Position numbers and translations under genes: made by a program. From contig CAYJJQ010000002.1 of the NCBI GenBank assembly GCA_964370545.1, positions 20,597-84,596 of the forward strand: a stretch of DNA of 64,000 nucleotides, read 5' to 3'. This document shows positions 14,488-23,463 of the stretch, piece after piece (the stretch's first letter is position 1; each line of letters begins with the position of its first letter). The notes below the pieces were generated by a model. It searched no databases. It was not told the DNA's origin and worked only from the letters and a program-made list of their open reading frames with translations. Source of the stretch: CAKOSP01 sp964370545 (GTDB lineage Bacteria > Bacillota_I > Bacilli_A > RF39 > UBA660).

Positions 14488-16971
14488 CTATATTTTAAAA
14501 TTTTCTGTAAATTCTGCAAATGTCATTTGCTTTTCTTCTACTTCTTTAACTTCTTTATCTTTTGGCTCTTTAACAATTAGATTTACTAAATTTTTCTCAA
14601 GAGTAATTATATTAAAATTCTCCTTTGTAAAATTACCTCCAATAGCATTGGTATCCATTATAGATATTTCACTATTTTTAAGTTTTTTTTCTTCTGAATC
14701 ATTTATTATTAAATTTATATCTTTAGAATCAGTTAAATAAGCATACTTAATTTTATAATCCTTACTTTTAACTTTTTTAAATAACATAGAACCTTTTTTA
14801 GCTCTAGATAAATTATCTAAATCCGTTAATTTTATACGCTTGCCAGTATTGTAATTTGTAAATATATTTATATATTCTTTTTCTTCATCAATTGTACTAG
14901 CGTATACAACAAAATCATCTTTTAAATTTATTGCTTTTACACCTGATGCTTTAACCCCTACAACTGGAATTTCTTCTGTTAAATATTTTAAATAATACCC
15001 ATTAGCAGTAATTAATATGTTTTCTGTTTTTTCTATTTCTACATTTACAAGTTCATCAGTTTCTTTTAATTTAAAACATACCATTGGTTTAGAATATCTA
15101 GTAACTTCAAAATCTTTAAGAGAAACTCTTTTTGTCATACCATTTTTTGAATATAAACATAAATTTTTATTTTTATCTTTTAAAATCATGCTTGCTACTA
15201 TTTTCTCTTCTGGAGAAATCATTATAGTATTAGAAATATGTTTTCCTAATTCTTTCCATTTTACATCAGGTAATATATGAACTGGTACAAATAAATAATT
15301 TCCCAAATTAGTAAATAGTAATAATGTATCTTGCGTTGTTACTAAGAAATTATTAGTTACAAAATCTCCTGGTTTTACTAAAGTTTTTTCTTCACTTGAA
15401 GAATAACTTTTATAACTTACTCTTTTTACATAACCTTCATTTGTAACTACAACCACTACATTTTCAGTAGGTATCATATCTTTAATATCAACTTTTACTT
15501 CTTCTATTTCAGATTCAATAACTGTTTTTCTTGGTGTAGCATATTCTTTTTTTATGTTTTTAAGTTCGTGTTTCATAACTGATTTAAATTTTTCTTCATC
15601 TGATAATATTTCTTCTAACCCTTTAATAGCAATTTTAAGTTTAGCAGCTTCTTCTTCTAATACTTCAATATCAGTATTTGTAAGACGATATAATTGCAAT
15701 ACTAAAATTGCTTCTGCTTGCTCAGCTGTAAATTCATATTTAGATACTAAATTAGATTTAGCATCTGCTTTATTTTTAGAATTTCTAATAGTTTTTATAA
15801 CCTCATCTAATATACTAACAGCTTTTATTAAACCTTCAACTATATGATATCTTTTTTTAAAAAATGCTAAATCAAATTCAGTTCTTTTTTTAACTACTTC
15901 TCTTTGATGTGCGATATATGCATCTAAAATAGGCAGTATTCCCATAGTTTGAGGAGTTCTATTTACTATAGCAACCATATTATAATTATATGATATTTGT
16001 AATTCAGTATTTTTAAGTAAATAATTAAGTATTATTTCCTTATTAGTTCCATTTTTTAAATCTATAGCAATTCTTAAACCTGTTCTATCAGATTCGTCTC
16101 TTATTTCAGCAATACCATCTATTTTTTTATCAATTCTAATACCATCTATTTTAGCAACTAATGAAGCTTTATTTACTTCATATGGTATTTCAGTAATAAT
16201 AATTTGATCTTTACTTTTATCTTTTTTATATTCTGTTTTACTTCTAACAACAACTCTACCTTTACCAGTTTCAAAAGCTGATTTAATTCCATCAAGTCCA
16301 TAAGCAGTACCACCAGTTGGAAAATCAGGTCCTTTAACTAGTTCTAAGATTGTTTCTAATTTACAATTAGGTGAATCTATTCTTTTAATTGTAGCATCTA
16401 TTATTTCTCCTAGATTATGAGGAGGAATATTAGTAGCGTATCCTGCTGATATACCGCTTGTTCCATTTACTAGTAAGTTTGGAAACTTAGCAGGTAATAC
16501 TGTAGGCTCTAAATATCTATCATCAAAGTTAGGTGCCCATGATACAGTATTTTTTTCTAAATCTTTTAATAGTTCATTACTAATTTTACTTAATCTTGCT
16601 TCAGTATAACGATATGCTGCAGCAGGATCACCATCAAGTGATCCATTATTACCATGAATATCTATTAATATATGATTTTGTTTCCACCACTGACTCATTC
16701 TAACCATTGCATCATAAACTGATGAATCCCCATGAGGGTGGAATTTACCTAACACATCTCCAACTGTAGCTGCACATTTTACATGCTGTTTTTCAAAGGT
16801 ATTATTTGCTTTATACATAGCATATAATATTCTTCTTTGAACTGGTTTTAAACCATCTCTTACATCTGGTATAGCTCTATCCTGAATGATTTCTTTAGCA
16901 TACTTACCAAATCTATCACCCATAATATCTTCAAGAGCGTAATCCTCTATTTTTTTTAATATATCTTGCAT
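14488..16971 (-). CDS. parC: DNA topoisomerase IV subunit A
   Basis: 827 residues: winged-helix and tower domains with GLKPVQRRILYAM, FHPHGDSSVYDAM and the active-site tyrosine in AAYRYTEARL; then a coiled coil and a C-terminal beta-pinwheel (~500-810). The GyrA box is not present (only a degenerate RAKKGS), which with MVRMSQWW points to ParC rather than GyrA. Known role: decatenation of daughter chromosomes with ParE. It starts 7 bases after the parE stop with AGGTG before the ATG. Full length. Confidence 0.93.
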   Translation of the reverse strand: MQDILKKIEDYALEDIMGDRFGKYAKEIIQDRAIPDVRDGLKPVQRRILYAMYKANNTFEKQHVKCAATVGDVLGKFHPHGDSSVYDAMVRMSQWWKQNHILIDIHGNNGSLDGDPAAAYRYTEARLSKISNELLKDLEKNTVSWAPNFDDRYLEPTVLPAKFPNLLVNGTSGISAGYATNIPPHNLGEIIDATIKRIDSPNCKLETILELVKGPDFPTGGTAYGLDGIKSAFETGKGRVVVRSKTEYKKDKSKDQIIITEIPYEVNKASLVAKIDGIRIDKKIDGIAEIRDESDRTGLRIAIDLKNGTNKEIILNYLLKNTELQISYNYNMVAIVNRTPQTMGILPILDAYIAHQREVVKKRTEFDLAFFKKRYHIVEGLIKAVSILDEVIKTIRNSKNKADAKSNLVSKYEFTAEQAEAILVLQLYRLTNTDIEVLEEEAAKLKIAIKGLEEILSDEEKFKSVMKHELKNIKKEYATPRKTVIESEIEEVKVDIKDMIPTENVVVVVTNEGYVKRVSYKSYSSSEEKTLVKPGDFVTNNFLVTTQDTLLLFTNLGNYLFVPVHILPDVKWKELGKHISNTIMISPEEKIVASMILKDKNKNLCLYSKNGMTKRVSLKDFEVTRYSKPMVCFKLKETDELVNVEIEKTENILITANGYYLKYLTEEIPVVGVKASGVKAINLKDDFVVYASTIDEEKEYINIFTNYNTGKRIKLTDLDNLSRAKKGSMLFKKVKSKDYKIKYAYLTDSKDINLIINDSEEKKLKNSEISIMDTNAIGGNFTKENFNIITLEKNLVNLIVKEPKDKEVKEVEEKQMTFAEFTENFKI

Positions 16972-16978
16972 ATTACAC

Positions 16979-18886
16979 CTAATTTCTATAATTATCTTCC
17001 ATCGTAAACACTACATTTTCATTAATCCATTCTTTACGAGGTTCAACTTTATCGCCCATTAAAACACTTACTCTTTTATCAGCAAGATTTGCATCATCTA
17101 TATTTATTCTAATAAGACCTCTTGTGTCAGGATTCATAGTTGTATCCCATAATTGGTCTGCATTCATTTCTCCTAACCCTTTATATCTTTGTATAGTAGG
17201 ATTACTACCATAACTTTCTTTTATTTCATCTAATTCTTCATCAGAATATAAATATTGAAACTTTTTACCACTTGAAATTTTATATAAAGGAGGTAACGCT
17301 AAATATAACTTACCTTCTTCAATAAGTGGTTTCATATATCTAAAGAAAAATGTTAATAGTAAAGTTTGAATATGAGAACCATCTACATCAGCATCTGTCA
17401 TTATAATAACTTTATTATAATTTGATTCACTAGCTTCAAATGAATTCCCAATACCAGCTCCTATTGTATGAACTATAGTATTAATTTCTTCATTTTTAAG
17501 GATATCATCCATACTAGCTTTTTCAGAATTTATTACTTTACCTCTAAGTGGTAATATTGCTTGAAATTTACGATCTCTTCCACCTTTAGCTGAACCGCCT
17601 GCAGAGTCACCTTCTACTAAAAATAGTTCATTTATTTTAGGATTTTTACTTTGAGCATGAGCTAGTTTTCCTGATAGATTCTTTTCTATTTTACTTTTGT
17701 TTTTTCCATTCCTAGCATCTTCTCTTGCTTTTCTAGCGGCTTCTCTAGCAAGTTTACTTTTAAGTGCTTTATCTAAAATAGTAAGAGCTATTTCTTTATT
17801 TTCTTCTAAAAAGAATTTTAAATTTTCATAAGTTATTGATTCAGTTACACTTCTTGCTTCAGGAGTTCCTAATTTACCTTTTGTTTGACCTTCAAACTCC
17901 AATATATTTTCTGGTATTCTTAAGTTAATTACCGCACTAAGACCTTCTCTAACATCATTACCATCTAAATTAGCTTCTTTTTCTTTTATTATATTATTAT
18001 TTCTTGCATAATCATTAAAAGCTTTTGTAAGACCTGTTTTAAAGCCTACTTCATGTGAACCACCGTCTACTGTTTTAACATTATTAACAAATGATAAAAT
18101 ACTTTCACTATATGATTCACTATATTGCATAGCTATTTCTACTTCAATATTTTGTTTAGCAGTTTTAAAATTAATTGGTTTATGAAGTACATTCTTATCT
18201 TCATTAATATATTCTACAAATGATACTAATCCCGCTTCATAATGATAAGTAGTTTCTTTATTATCTGCTTCATCTATAATTGTTGCATGTAATTCGTTTA
18301 ATAAAAATGCCGATTCTTGCATTCTTTCATTTATTGTTGTATAAGAAAAATTACAATTTTTAAAAATTGAATCATCTGGCATAAAAGTAACTGTTGTACC
18401 AGTTTTTTTTGTATCACCAATAACTTTTAAATCCGAATCTAACTTCCCACCATCTTTGAATTTAATTTCAGATATTTTACCATCTCTACAAATAGTAACT
18501 ATCATCCATTTAGAAAGTGCATTAACTACTGATGCACCAACACCATGAAGACCACCAGATACCTTATATCCAGATTCTTGAAATTTTCCACCAGCATGTA
18601 AAACAGTGTAGATAACTTCAGGTGTTGATTTCCCTGTTTCATGTCGACCTGTTGGAACACCACGACCATTATCTGAAACCGTTACTGAACCATCTTTATT
18701 AAGAATAACTTTAATTGTATCACCAAAACCATTGATCACTTCATCAACTGCATTATCAACAATTTCCCATACTAAATGATGCATACCTCTTTTATCTGTA
18801 GAACCGATATACATCCCAGGTCTTTTTCTAACTGCTTCTAATCCTTCTAAAACTTTAATACTTGTTTCATCATATTTGACTGCCAT
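16979..18886 (-). CDS. parE: DNA topoisomerase IV subunit B
   Basis: 635 residues from the ATG at 18886, which has GGTGA upstream. GHKL ATPase motifs: EIVDNAVDE (N box), DNGRGVPTG, SGGLHGVGASVVNAL; transducer with QTKGKLG; TOPRIM with FLVEGDSAGGSAKGGRDR, LPLRGKVIN and DADVDGSHI; end motif RYKGLGEMNADQLW. Partner of ParC directly downstream. No gyrase genes lie in the window, so the ParE/GyrB distinction rests on its pairing with a ParC-type subunit. Confidence 0.93.
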   Translation of the reverse strand: MAVKYDETSIKVLEGLEAVRKRPGMYIGSTDKRGMHHLVWEIVDNAVDEVINGFGDTIKVILNKDGSVTVSDNGRGVPTGRHETGKSTPEVIYTVLHAGGKFQESGYKVSGGLHGVGASVVNALSKWMIVTICRDGKISEIKFKDGGKLDSDLKVIGDTKKTGTTVTFMPDDSIFKNCNFSYTTINERMQESAFLLNELHATIIDEADNKETTYHYEAGLVSFVEYINEDKNVLHKPINFKTAKQNIEVEIAMQYSESYSESILSFVNNVKTVDGGSHEVGFKTGLTKAFNDYARNNNIIKEKEANLDGNDVREGLSAVINLRIPENILEFEGQTKGKLGTPEARSVTESITYENLKFFLEENKEIALTILDKALKSKLAREAARKAREDARNGKNKSKIEKNLSGKLAHAQSKNPKINELFLVEGDSAGGSAKGGRDRKFQAILPLRGKVINSEKASMDDILKNEEINTIVHTIGAGIGNSFEASESNYNKVIIMTDADVDGSHIQTLLLTFFFRYMKPLIEEGKLYLALPPLYKISSGKKFQYLYSDEELDEIKESYGSNPTIQRYKGLGEMNADQLWDTTMNPDTRGLIRINIDDANLADKRVSVLMGDKVEPRKEWINENVVFTMEDNYRN

Positions 18887-18913
18887 AATTATTTTCACCA
18901 AAATTATTATAAC

Positions 18914-18938
18914 AAAAAAAAGCGCCTTTAGGCAACTT
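18914..18938 (-). terminator. Weak terminator after the repeat protein gene
   Basis: Short GCC-taaa-GGC core with flanking wobble pairs, then a run of eight Ts on the minus strand. The stem is short, so this is tentative. Confidence 0.5.
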
Positions 18939-20022
18939 TATTTATTAATATTATACGTTTCTCCTTCAATTGAATCAAAACTAAATGGTTTTATTTCATC
19001 ATTTTTAGGAGCATCTTCTTTTAATTTAGGTAAATCAAATGAAGTATTTTCTAGCGTTGGTTCTACTGGTTTGCTTTCAGTTAAATCAACAACAGGTTCT
19101 TCTTTTTTTTCCGGAGCATAAACTGAAGAGAAAATTTCTTTTGGTTTTACTTCATCTTCTTTTGTTTCAGATAATGTATTTGTCATTTCATCTAAATTAA
19201 TTTCTGGTAATTTAATTTCTTCTAATACTGGAGCTGGTTCTTCTTTTACTTCTGGAACTACAACTGGCTCAGGCGCTGGTTCTTCTTTTACTTCTGGAAC
19301 TGCAACTGGTTCAGGAGCTGGCTCTTCTTTTACTTCTGGAACTACAACTGGTTCAGGAGTTGGTTCTTCTTTTACTTCTGGAACTACAACTGGNNNNNNN
19401 NNNNNNNNNNNNNNNNNNNNNNNNNNNNNNNNNNNNNNNNNNNNNNNNNNNNNNNNNNNNNNNNNNNNNNNNNNNNNNNNNNNNNNNNNNNNNGAACTAC
19501 AACTGGTTCAGGAGTTGGTTCTTCTTTTACTTCTGGAACTACAACTGGCTCAGGAGCTGGCTCTTCTTTTACTTCTGGAACCACAACTGGCTCAGGAGTT
19601 GCTTCTTCTTTTACTTCTGGAACTACAACTGGTTCAGGAGTTACTTCTTCTTTTACTTCTGGAGCTACAACTGGCTCAGACGTTACTTCTTCTTTATTTT
19701 CATTCGGATCAAAAACCTTAACATCAATATTGTCAGATGACATTATTGGTTGTTCCGCCACTTCTTTATTATCAGCTGGTTTCGAAATTAAAATATCAAC
19801 ATTTTCTTTTTTAATTTCTTTTGTTTCTACTTTAGTTTCTTTAGATTCATCTTTAAAACCATCAGCAGCTAATTTTTGTAATCTCTTCGTTTCTTCATTT
19901 TTTTGATCTTTTTTTCCTAAAAATAATACTAGAAAAAACAAAACAACTAATACTGCGATAGCAATTATTAGGTAAGTTGTAAAATTTTCTATATTATATA
20001 AATTATTAAAAAATTCTTGCAT
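18938..20022 (-). CDS. Single-pass membrane protein with a proline/glutamate/valine repeat; broken only by an assembly gap
   Basis: One gene read as two pieces because 100 Ns interrupt it. The N-terminus (from 20022) has a membrane segment at ~16-37, then a charged lysine/glutamate region, then 14-residue repeats of the form PEVKEExxPEPVVV; the same repeats go on past the gap and lead to a C-terminal tail ending EGETYNINK at 18938. The frames on the two sides differ only because the gap length is a placeholder. Topology suggests a long cytoplasmic or surface stalk. Not recognised; loosely like repeat-bearing wall or division scaffold proteins. It lies between parE and yneF. Confidence 0.75.
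19226..19690 (-). repeat. 42-bp tandem repeat encoding PEVKEExxPEPVVV
   Basis: About four near-identical units left of the N-gap and about five right of it, each 42 bases, differing mainly at the two variable residues (VT, AT, PA, PT). The copy number is a minimum because of the gap. Confidence 0.9.
19394..19493. other. Assembly gap of exactly 100 Ns inside the 42-bp repeat
   Basis: The run is exactly 100 Ns, the usual placeholder for a gap of unknown size. It is flanked on both sides by the same repeat unit, so the real sequence is most likely more copies of the repeat. Confidence 0.98.
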
Positions 20023-20083
20023 TTTAAATACACCTCTTTATTCTAATATATATTCAGTTTATCATGAAATAATACTCATTGCA

Positions 20084-20110
20084 AGAAAAAAAGTAGCTGC
20101 GCTACTTTCT
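20084..20110 (-). terminator. Terminator after yneF
   Basis: AAAGTAGC-tgc-GCTACTTT just past the yneF stop, with a T-run on the minus strand. Confidence 0.85.
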
Positions 20111-20115
20111 TTACA

Positions 20116-20331
20116 TTACTTAAATCTATTCATTTGACTCATAACTTGTTTAACTTGTTTTTGACTTGGTTTTCTACCCATACTAGTCATCATCGCCTCA
20201 ATCATTTTTTCATTTATCGGCGGATTTTTTTCCATTGTTTTTTTAAATAAATATCTAGCACCAAAAAAACCTATTACTAAGCCTGGTACTAATCCAATTA
20301 CAATATATAATATTTGTTCCCAGATTCCCAT
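20116..20331 (-). CDS. yneF: YneF family small membrane protein (UPF0154)
   Basis: 71 residues, the family's normal size. One membrane helix (~7-28) with the family signature GLVIGFFGARYLFKKTMEKNPPINE, followed by MTSMGRKPSQKQVKQVM. The start at 20331 follows GGAGTGAT; an open frame extends to 20349. It lies downstream of sirA and tkt in the same order as in B. subtilis. Role unknown. Confidence 0.88.
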   Translation of the reverse strand: MGIWEQILYIVIGLVPGLVIGFFGARYLFKKTMEKNPPINEKMIEAMMTSMGRKPSQKQVKQVMSQMNRFK

Positions 20332-20380
20332 ATTAATCACTCCTCTCATTAATTTTACTATACTTTTTAGAATTTAACAA

Positions 20381-20803
20381 CTAATTATAACTTAGAATTT
20401 TATCTACCCAAAAATAATCTTTATTTTTAAAATCACATACAAATAAATTTGGATTTAAAAAGATTTTTTCAAATATAGTTTTTTTATTTATATTTGTTTT
20501 AAGCGAAATATACGCTAAATGTGTTTCTATTTTAAATCTTTCATCACGATATTTATTATACATTTTATGTGTATTAAAATTTTTAGAATAAAAATCGTTA
20601 TTTTTAAAATTATCATATATAAAAGTATTAACTCTATTTTTTTCAAAAGGTATAGCTATTTGATCAAATAAATCTATTCCCAAGTTAACATCATTTTTAT
20701 CTAATAAATATATATTTTCTAATATTTTATAAAGATTATATGGATTATCTTTAGTCAAAGTTTTAAATTCTTTGTTAATATAAAAAATATAGAAAGTCCT
20801 CAT
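20381..20803 (-). CDS. sirA: Sporulation inhibitor of replication SirA
   Basis: 140 residues. The start MRTFYIFYINKEF, the helical middle, and the end NLFVCDFKNKDYFWVDKI match the SirA/YneE pattern (about 148 residues; end ...MDFNSKRYGWL in B. subtilis). Known role: made at the onset of sporulation under Spo0A, it binds DnaA domain I and blocks new rounds of replication. Located between tkt and yneF exactly as in B. subtilis, which raises confidence despite low sequence similarity. AAGGTGAT precedes the ATG, and a Spo0A-box lies about 45 bases upstream. Confidence 0.78.
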   Translation of the reverse strand: MRTFYIFYINKEFKTLTKDNPYNLYKILENIYLLDKNDVNLGIDLFDQIAIPFEKNRVNTFIYDNFKNNDFYSKNFNTHKMYNKYRDERFKIETHLAYISLKTNINKKTIFEKIFLNPNLFVCDFKNKDYFWVDKILSYN

Positions 20804-20821
20804 AATATCACCTTCTATATT

Positions 20822-20852
20822 TTAATACATTTATATTAAAAACTCTGTCGAA
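20822..20852 (-). promoter_or_regulatory. Putative Spo0A-box and promoter of sirA
   Basis: TGTCGAA (20846-20852, plus strand; TTCGACA on the minus strand) is a perfect 7-base 0A-box core. It overlaps a possible -35 (TCGACA), followed by 18 bases and TATTAA (20827-20822). The site lies in the last codons of tkt, 43-49 bases before the sirA ATG. Spo0A~P directly activates sirA in B. subtilis. Confidence 0.5.
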
Positions 20853-22834
20853 TCAACAGTTGAAACCATTTTTTTTATTTTTGTTTTTATTTTATCTGCG
20901 GTAAAACCATATTCACTTTTTAAATCACTAGCTTTGCCACTTTTACCAAAGTTATTAATTCCAAATATATAATCTTTATTTTTCACATATTTATACCATA
21001 GATATGAACTAGATGCTTCTATAACAAATGTTGGTACGTCTTTTGGTAACAGTAATTCTTCATATTTAGGATTTTGCAATTCAAATAACTTCATACAAGG
21101 CATTGATACTACCCTTATTTCAATTCCTTCTTTAGATAATTCTTTTGCTACTTCAATTGCCAGTGAAACCTCGCTTCCAGTTGAAATTATAATTGCATTT
21201 AAATCATCTTTTTCTTTACGAATCATGTAAGCTCCATATTTTACATATTTACTATTAGAATTTTTTTGTTGAATAAGTTTTTCTTTAGAAATAATTAACA
21301 CTGACGGTAACGCTTTTTTTAATATTATACTCCAAGAGCCAATAACTTCATCGATATCACATGGTCTAAATACAAAAAGTTGCGGTATCAATGTAAGGGA
21401 AGCTAGTTGTTCTACTGGTTGATGAGTTGCTCCATCTTCTCCTACAAATACATTATCATGGGTAAATATGTATGTTACAGGCAAATTCATCATTGCACTT
21501 GCTCTAATTGCTGGCCTTAGGTAGTCACTAAATGTTAAAAAAGTAGAACCAAATACTTTTAAATTACATAAAGCCATACCATTTAATATATGTCCCATCG
21601 CATGTTCTCTAACTCCAAAAGAAATATTTTTTTCAAGAGGAGTTAGCGATGTATTAAATCCACTATTTTTTATATATGTTTTAGTAGATGTACTTAAATC
21701 TGCTGAACCTCCAATAAAATAATTGTTTTTACTAGCAATAAAATTCATTATTTGTTGATTTGAATTTCTTAACTCATCTTCATAGTCTTTTTCTATTTTA
21801 AAATCAATATTTTCTAAGTCTATATTTAAAGTTGGTTCTTTTATATATTTTATAATATTAAGTATTTTTTCATTTTTAGAATATAATATTTCATCATATT
21901 CATTAAACCATTTTAAATAACTTTTTGATGTTCTTTCTGCAACTTTTTTTCTATATTCATTTATTAAAGAATCATTTATATCAAATAATTTATTTGTTTT
22001 ATTATATTTAGCTTTAAACTGTTTTATATCTTTTTCAGTTAATGCACCGGAATGCACTTGTTTAGTACCTTCTAAAAGGCTTCCTTTTCCTATGTTCTTT
22101 TTAACAATTATAACTGTGGGTTTTCTATTTTTCTTAGCTGACTTTATAGCTTCTTCTAAATTACTAGCATTACTACTTTTTATTTCTATTACATTAAAAT
22201 GCATTGCTTCAAATCTATCAGCAATATTTTCATTAAAAACATTATCTGTTTGACCATCAATAGTCATGTTATTACTATTATATATAACTATTAATTTATT
22301 TAGTTTTTGAGTACCTGCAAAAGATAAAGCTTCATAACTAATACCTTCCATCAAGTCCCCATCACCACATATTACATATGTATAATAATCTATTAATTTA
22401 CAATTTTTCTTTTCCTTTTGTATTAGTTTACGATAATATCTCTCAGCAAGTGCCATTCCAACAGCTATTCCTATGCCACCTCCTAATGCACCTGTTGTTG
22501 CATCTACTCCTGGCATTTTTCTTACTTCAGGATGACCTGTAGCTTTTGAATCTATTTGTCTAAATGTTTTTAAATCCTCTATATCAATTTTATAACCCGC
22601 CATAAATAAGTTAGCATATAAAATAGATGATCCGTGACCAGCTGATAAAATTACTCTATCTCTATTAATCCATTTAGGATCATTTATGTTTATATTTAGT
22701 ATTTTACCATATAAAACATATAATATATCAGCTATATCAATTGCTATTCCCGGATGACCGCTTTGAGCTAAAGTTATCATATCTAAAGCTAATATTTTAC
22801 CTTCGTTTATTATTGTATTATCAAATTTAGTCAC
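20831..22834 (-). CDS. tkt: Transketolase
   Basis: 667 residues from the GTG at 22834, picked because GAGG lies 8 bases upstream; an open frame runs on to 22882. Thiamine-diphosphate motif CGDGDLMEGISYEA, substrate histidines in LSAGHGSSILY and QVHSGALT, the pyrimidine-domain FGVREHAMGHILNGMAL and the phosphate-site THDNVFVGEDGATHQPVEQ are all present. Role: C2 ketol transfer in the pentose phosphate pathway, supplying ribose-5-phosphate and erythrose-4-phosphate. Heads a tkt-sirA-yneF unit. Confidence 0.95.
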   Translation of the reverse strand: MTKFDNTIINEGKILALDMITLAQSGHPGIAIDIADILYVLYGKILNININDPKWINRDRVILSAGHGSSILYANLFMAGYKIDIEDLKTFRQIDSKATGHPEVRKMPGVDATTGALGGGIGIAVGMALAERYYRKLIQKEKKNCKLIDYYTYVICGDGDLMEGISYEALSFAGTQKLNKLIVIYNSNNMTIDGQTDNVFNENIADRFEAMHFNVIEIKSSNASNLEEAIKSAKKNRKPTVIIVKKNIGKGSLLEGTKQVHSGALTEKDIKQFKAKYNKTNKLFDINDSLINEYRKKVAERTSKSYLKWFNEYDEILYSKNEKILNIIKYIKEPTLNIDLENIDFKIEKDYEDELRNSNQQIMNFIASKNNYFIGGSADLSTSTKTYIKNSGFNTSLTPLEKNISFGVREHAMGHILNGMALCNLKVFGSTFLTFSDYLRPAIRASAMMNLPVTYIFTHDNVFVGEDGATHQPVEQLASLTLIPQLFVFRPCDIDEVIGSWSIILKKALPSVLIISKEKLIQQKNSNSKYVKYGAYMIRKEKDDLNAIIISTGSEVSLAIEVAKELSKEGIEIRVVSMPCMKLFELQNPKYEELLLPKDVPTFVIEASSSYLWYKYVKNKDYIFGINNFGKSGKASDLKSEYGFTADKIKTKIKKMVSTVDSTEFLI

Positions 22835-22864
22835 TTTAATATCCTCACATAAATAATTATAACA

Positions 22865-22894
22865 AGAAAAAAAGAATAACACTAGATTATTCTT
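22865..22894 (-). terminator. Terminator after the cyclophilin lipoprotein gene
   Basis: AGAATAA/TTATTCT stem with a 7-base loop at the stop codon, T-rich tail on the minus strand. Confidence 0.8.
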
Positions 22895-23462
22895 CTTTTT
22901 CTTCTATTAAAGTTACTTTAGTTGATATTATTTTGACTTTTTCTTCTGGTTCATCGGTTCCTTCGATTACTTCTAAATCACCAATTAAATCAACAACTTC
23001 TAGACCGCTGATTACTTTACCAAATGCTGCATAACTATTATCAAGTTGTGAACATTTTTCAGTTGTAAGACAAATAAAGAACTGTGATGATGCAGAATTT
23101 TTATCATCTGTTCTAGCCATTGAAATAACTCCTCTTTCATGTTTAAAATCATTTGTAATACCATTTAAAGTAAACTCTCCTTTAATTGGATCTGTTTCTT
23201 TATGAGTGCCATCTTCTGTGAAACCTCCACCTTGAATAACAAAATCTTCTACTACTCTATGAAATACTAAATCATCAAAGAAATTATCTTCAGCAAGAGA
23301 AACAAAGTTATTAACAGTATCTGGAGCAACTTCTTCATATAACTCTATTATAATTGGCTCATCACTTATACTAGTCAACATCTCTATTTGATATACATCA
23401 TTACTTGATGATGAGCATCCTGTTAGGAATAACATTCCTATTATTATTAATATTTTTTTCAT
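22887..23462 (-). CDS. Cyclophilin-type peptidyl-prolyl isomerase lipoprotein
   Basis: 191 residues. Signal peptide with lipobox LTGC (cysteine ~16), then a cyclophilin domain: APDTVNNFVSLAEDNFFDDLVFHRVVEDFVIQGG is the classic start, followed by GVISMART, ASSQFFICL and AAFGKVISGLEVVD. The catalytic arginine in FHRV is kept. Likely an extracytoplasmic foldase anchored to the membrane. It starts one base before the end of the histidine kinase gene region, and both are on the same strand. Confidence 0.93.
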   Translation of the reverse strand: MKKILIIIGMLFLTGCSSSSNDVYQIEMLTSISDEPIIIELYEEVAPDTVNNFVSLAEDNFFDDLVFHRVVEDFVIQGGGFTEDGTHKETDPIKGEFTLNGITNDFKHERGVISMARTDDKNSASSQFFICLTTEKCSQLDNSYAAFGKVISGLEVVDLIGDLEVIEGTDEPEEKVKIISTKVTLIEEKEE

Positions 23463-23463
23463 T

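Noticed and set aside
16000..16971. Gyrase subunit A
   Set aside because: The C-terminal domain lacks a GyrA box and the MVRMSQ block is of ParC type.
18938..19186. Separate 82-residue minus-strand gene
   Set aside because: It is the C-terminal end of the repeat protein, cut off only by the placeholder gap, which shifts the frame.
19226..19690. CRISPR array
   Set aside because: The 42-bp units are direct tandem repeats in coding frame with no unique spacers, and no cas genes are present.
19360..19740. Plus-strand open frames across the repeat region (phenylalanine/leucine-rich proteins)
   Set aside because: They are the reverse strand of the 42-bp repeat in the minus-strand membrane protein gene and contain the N-gap.
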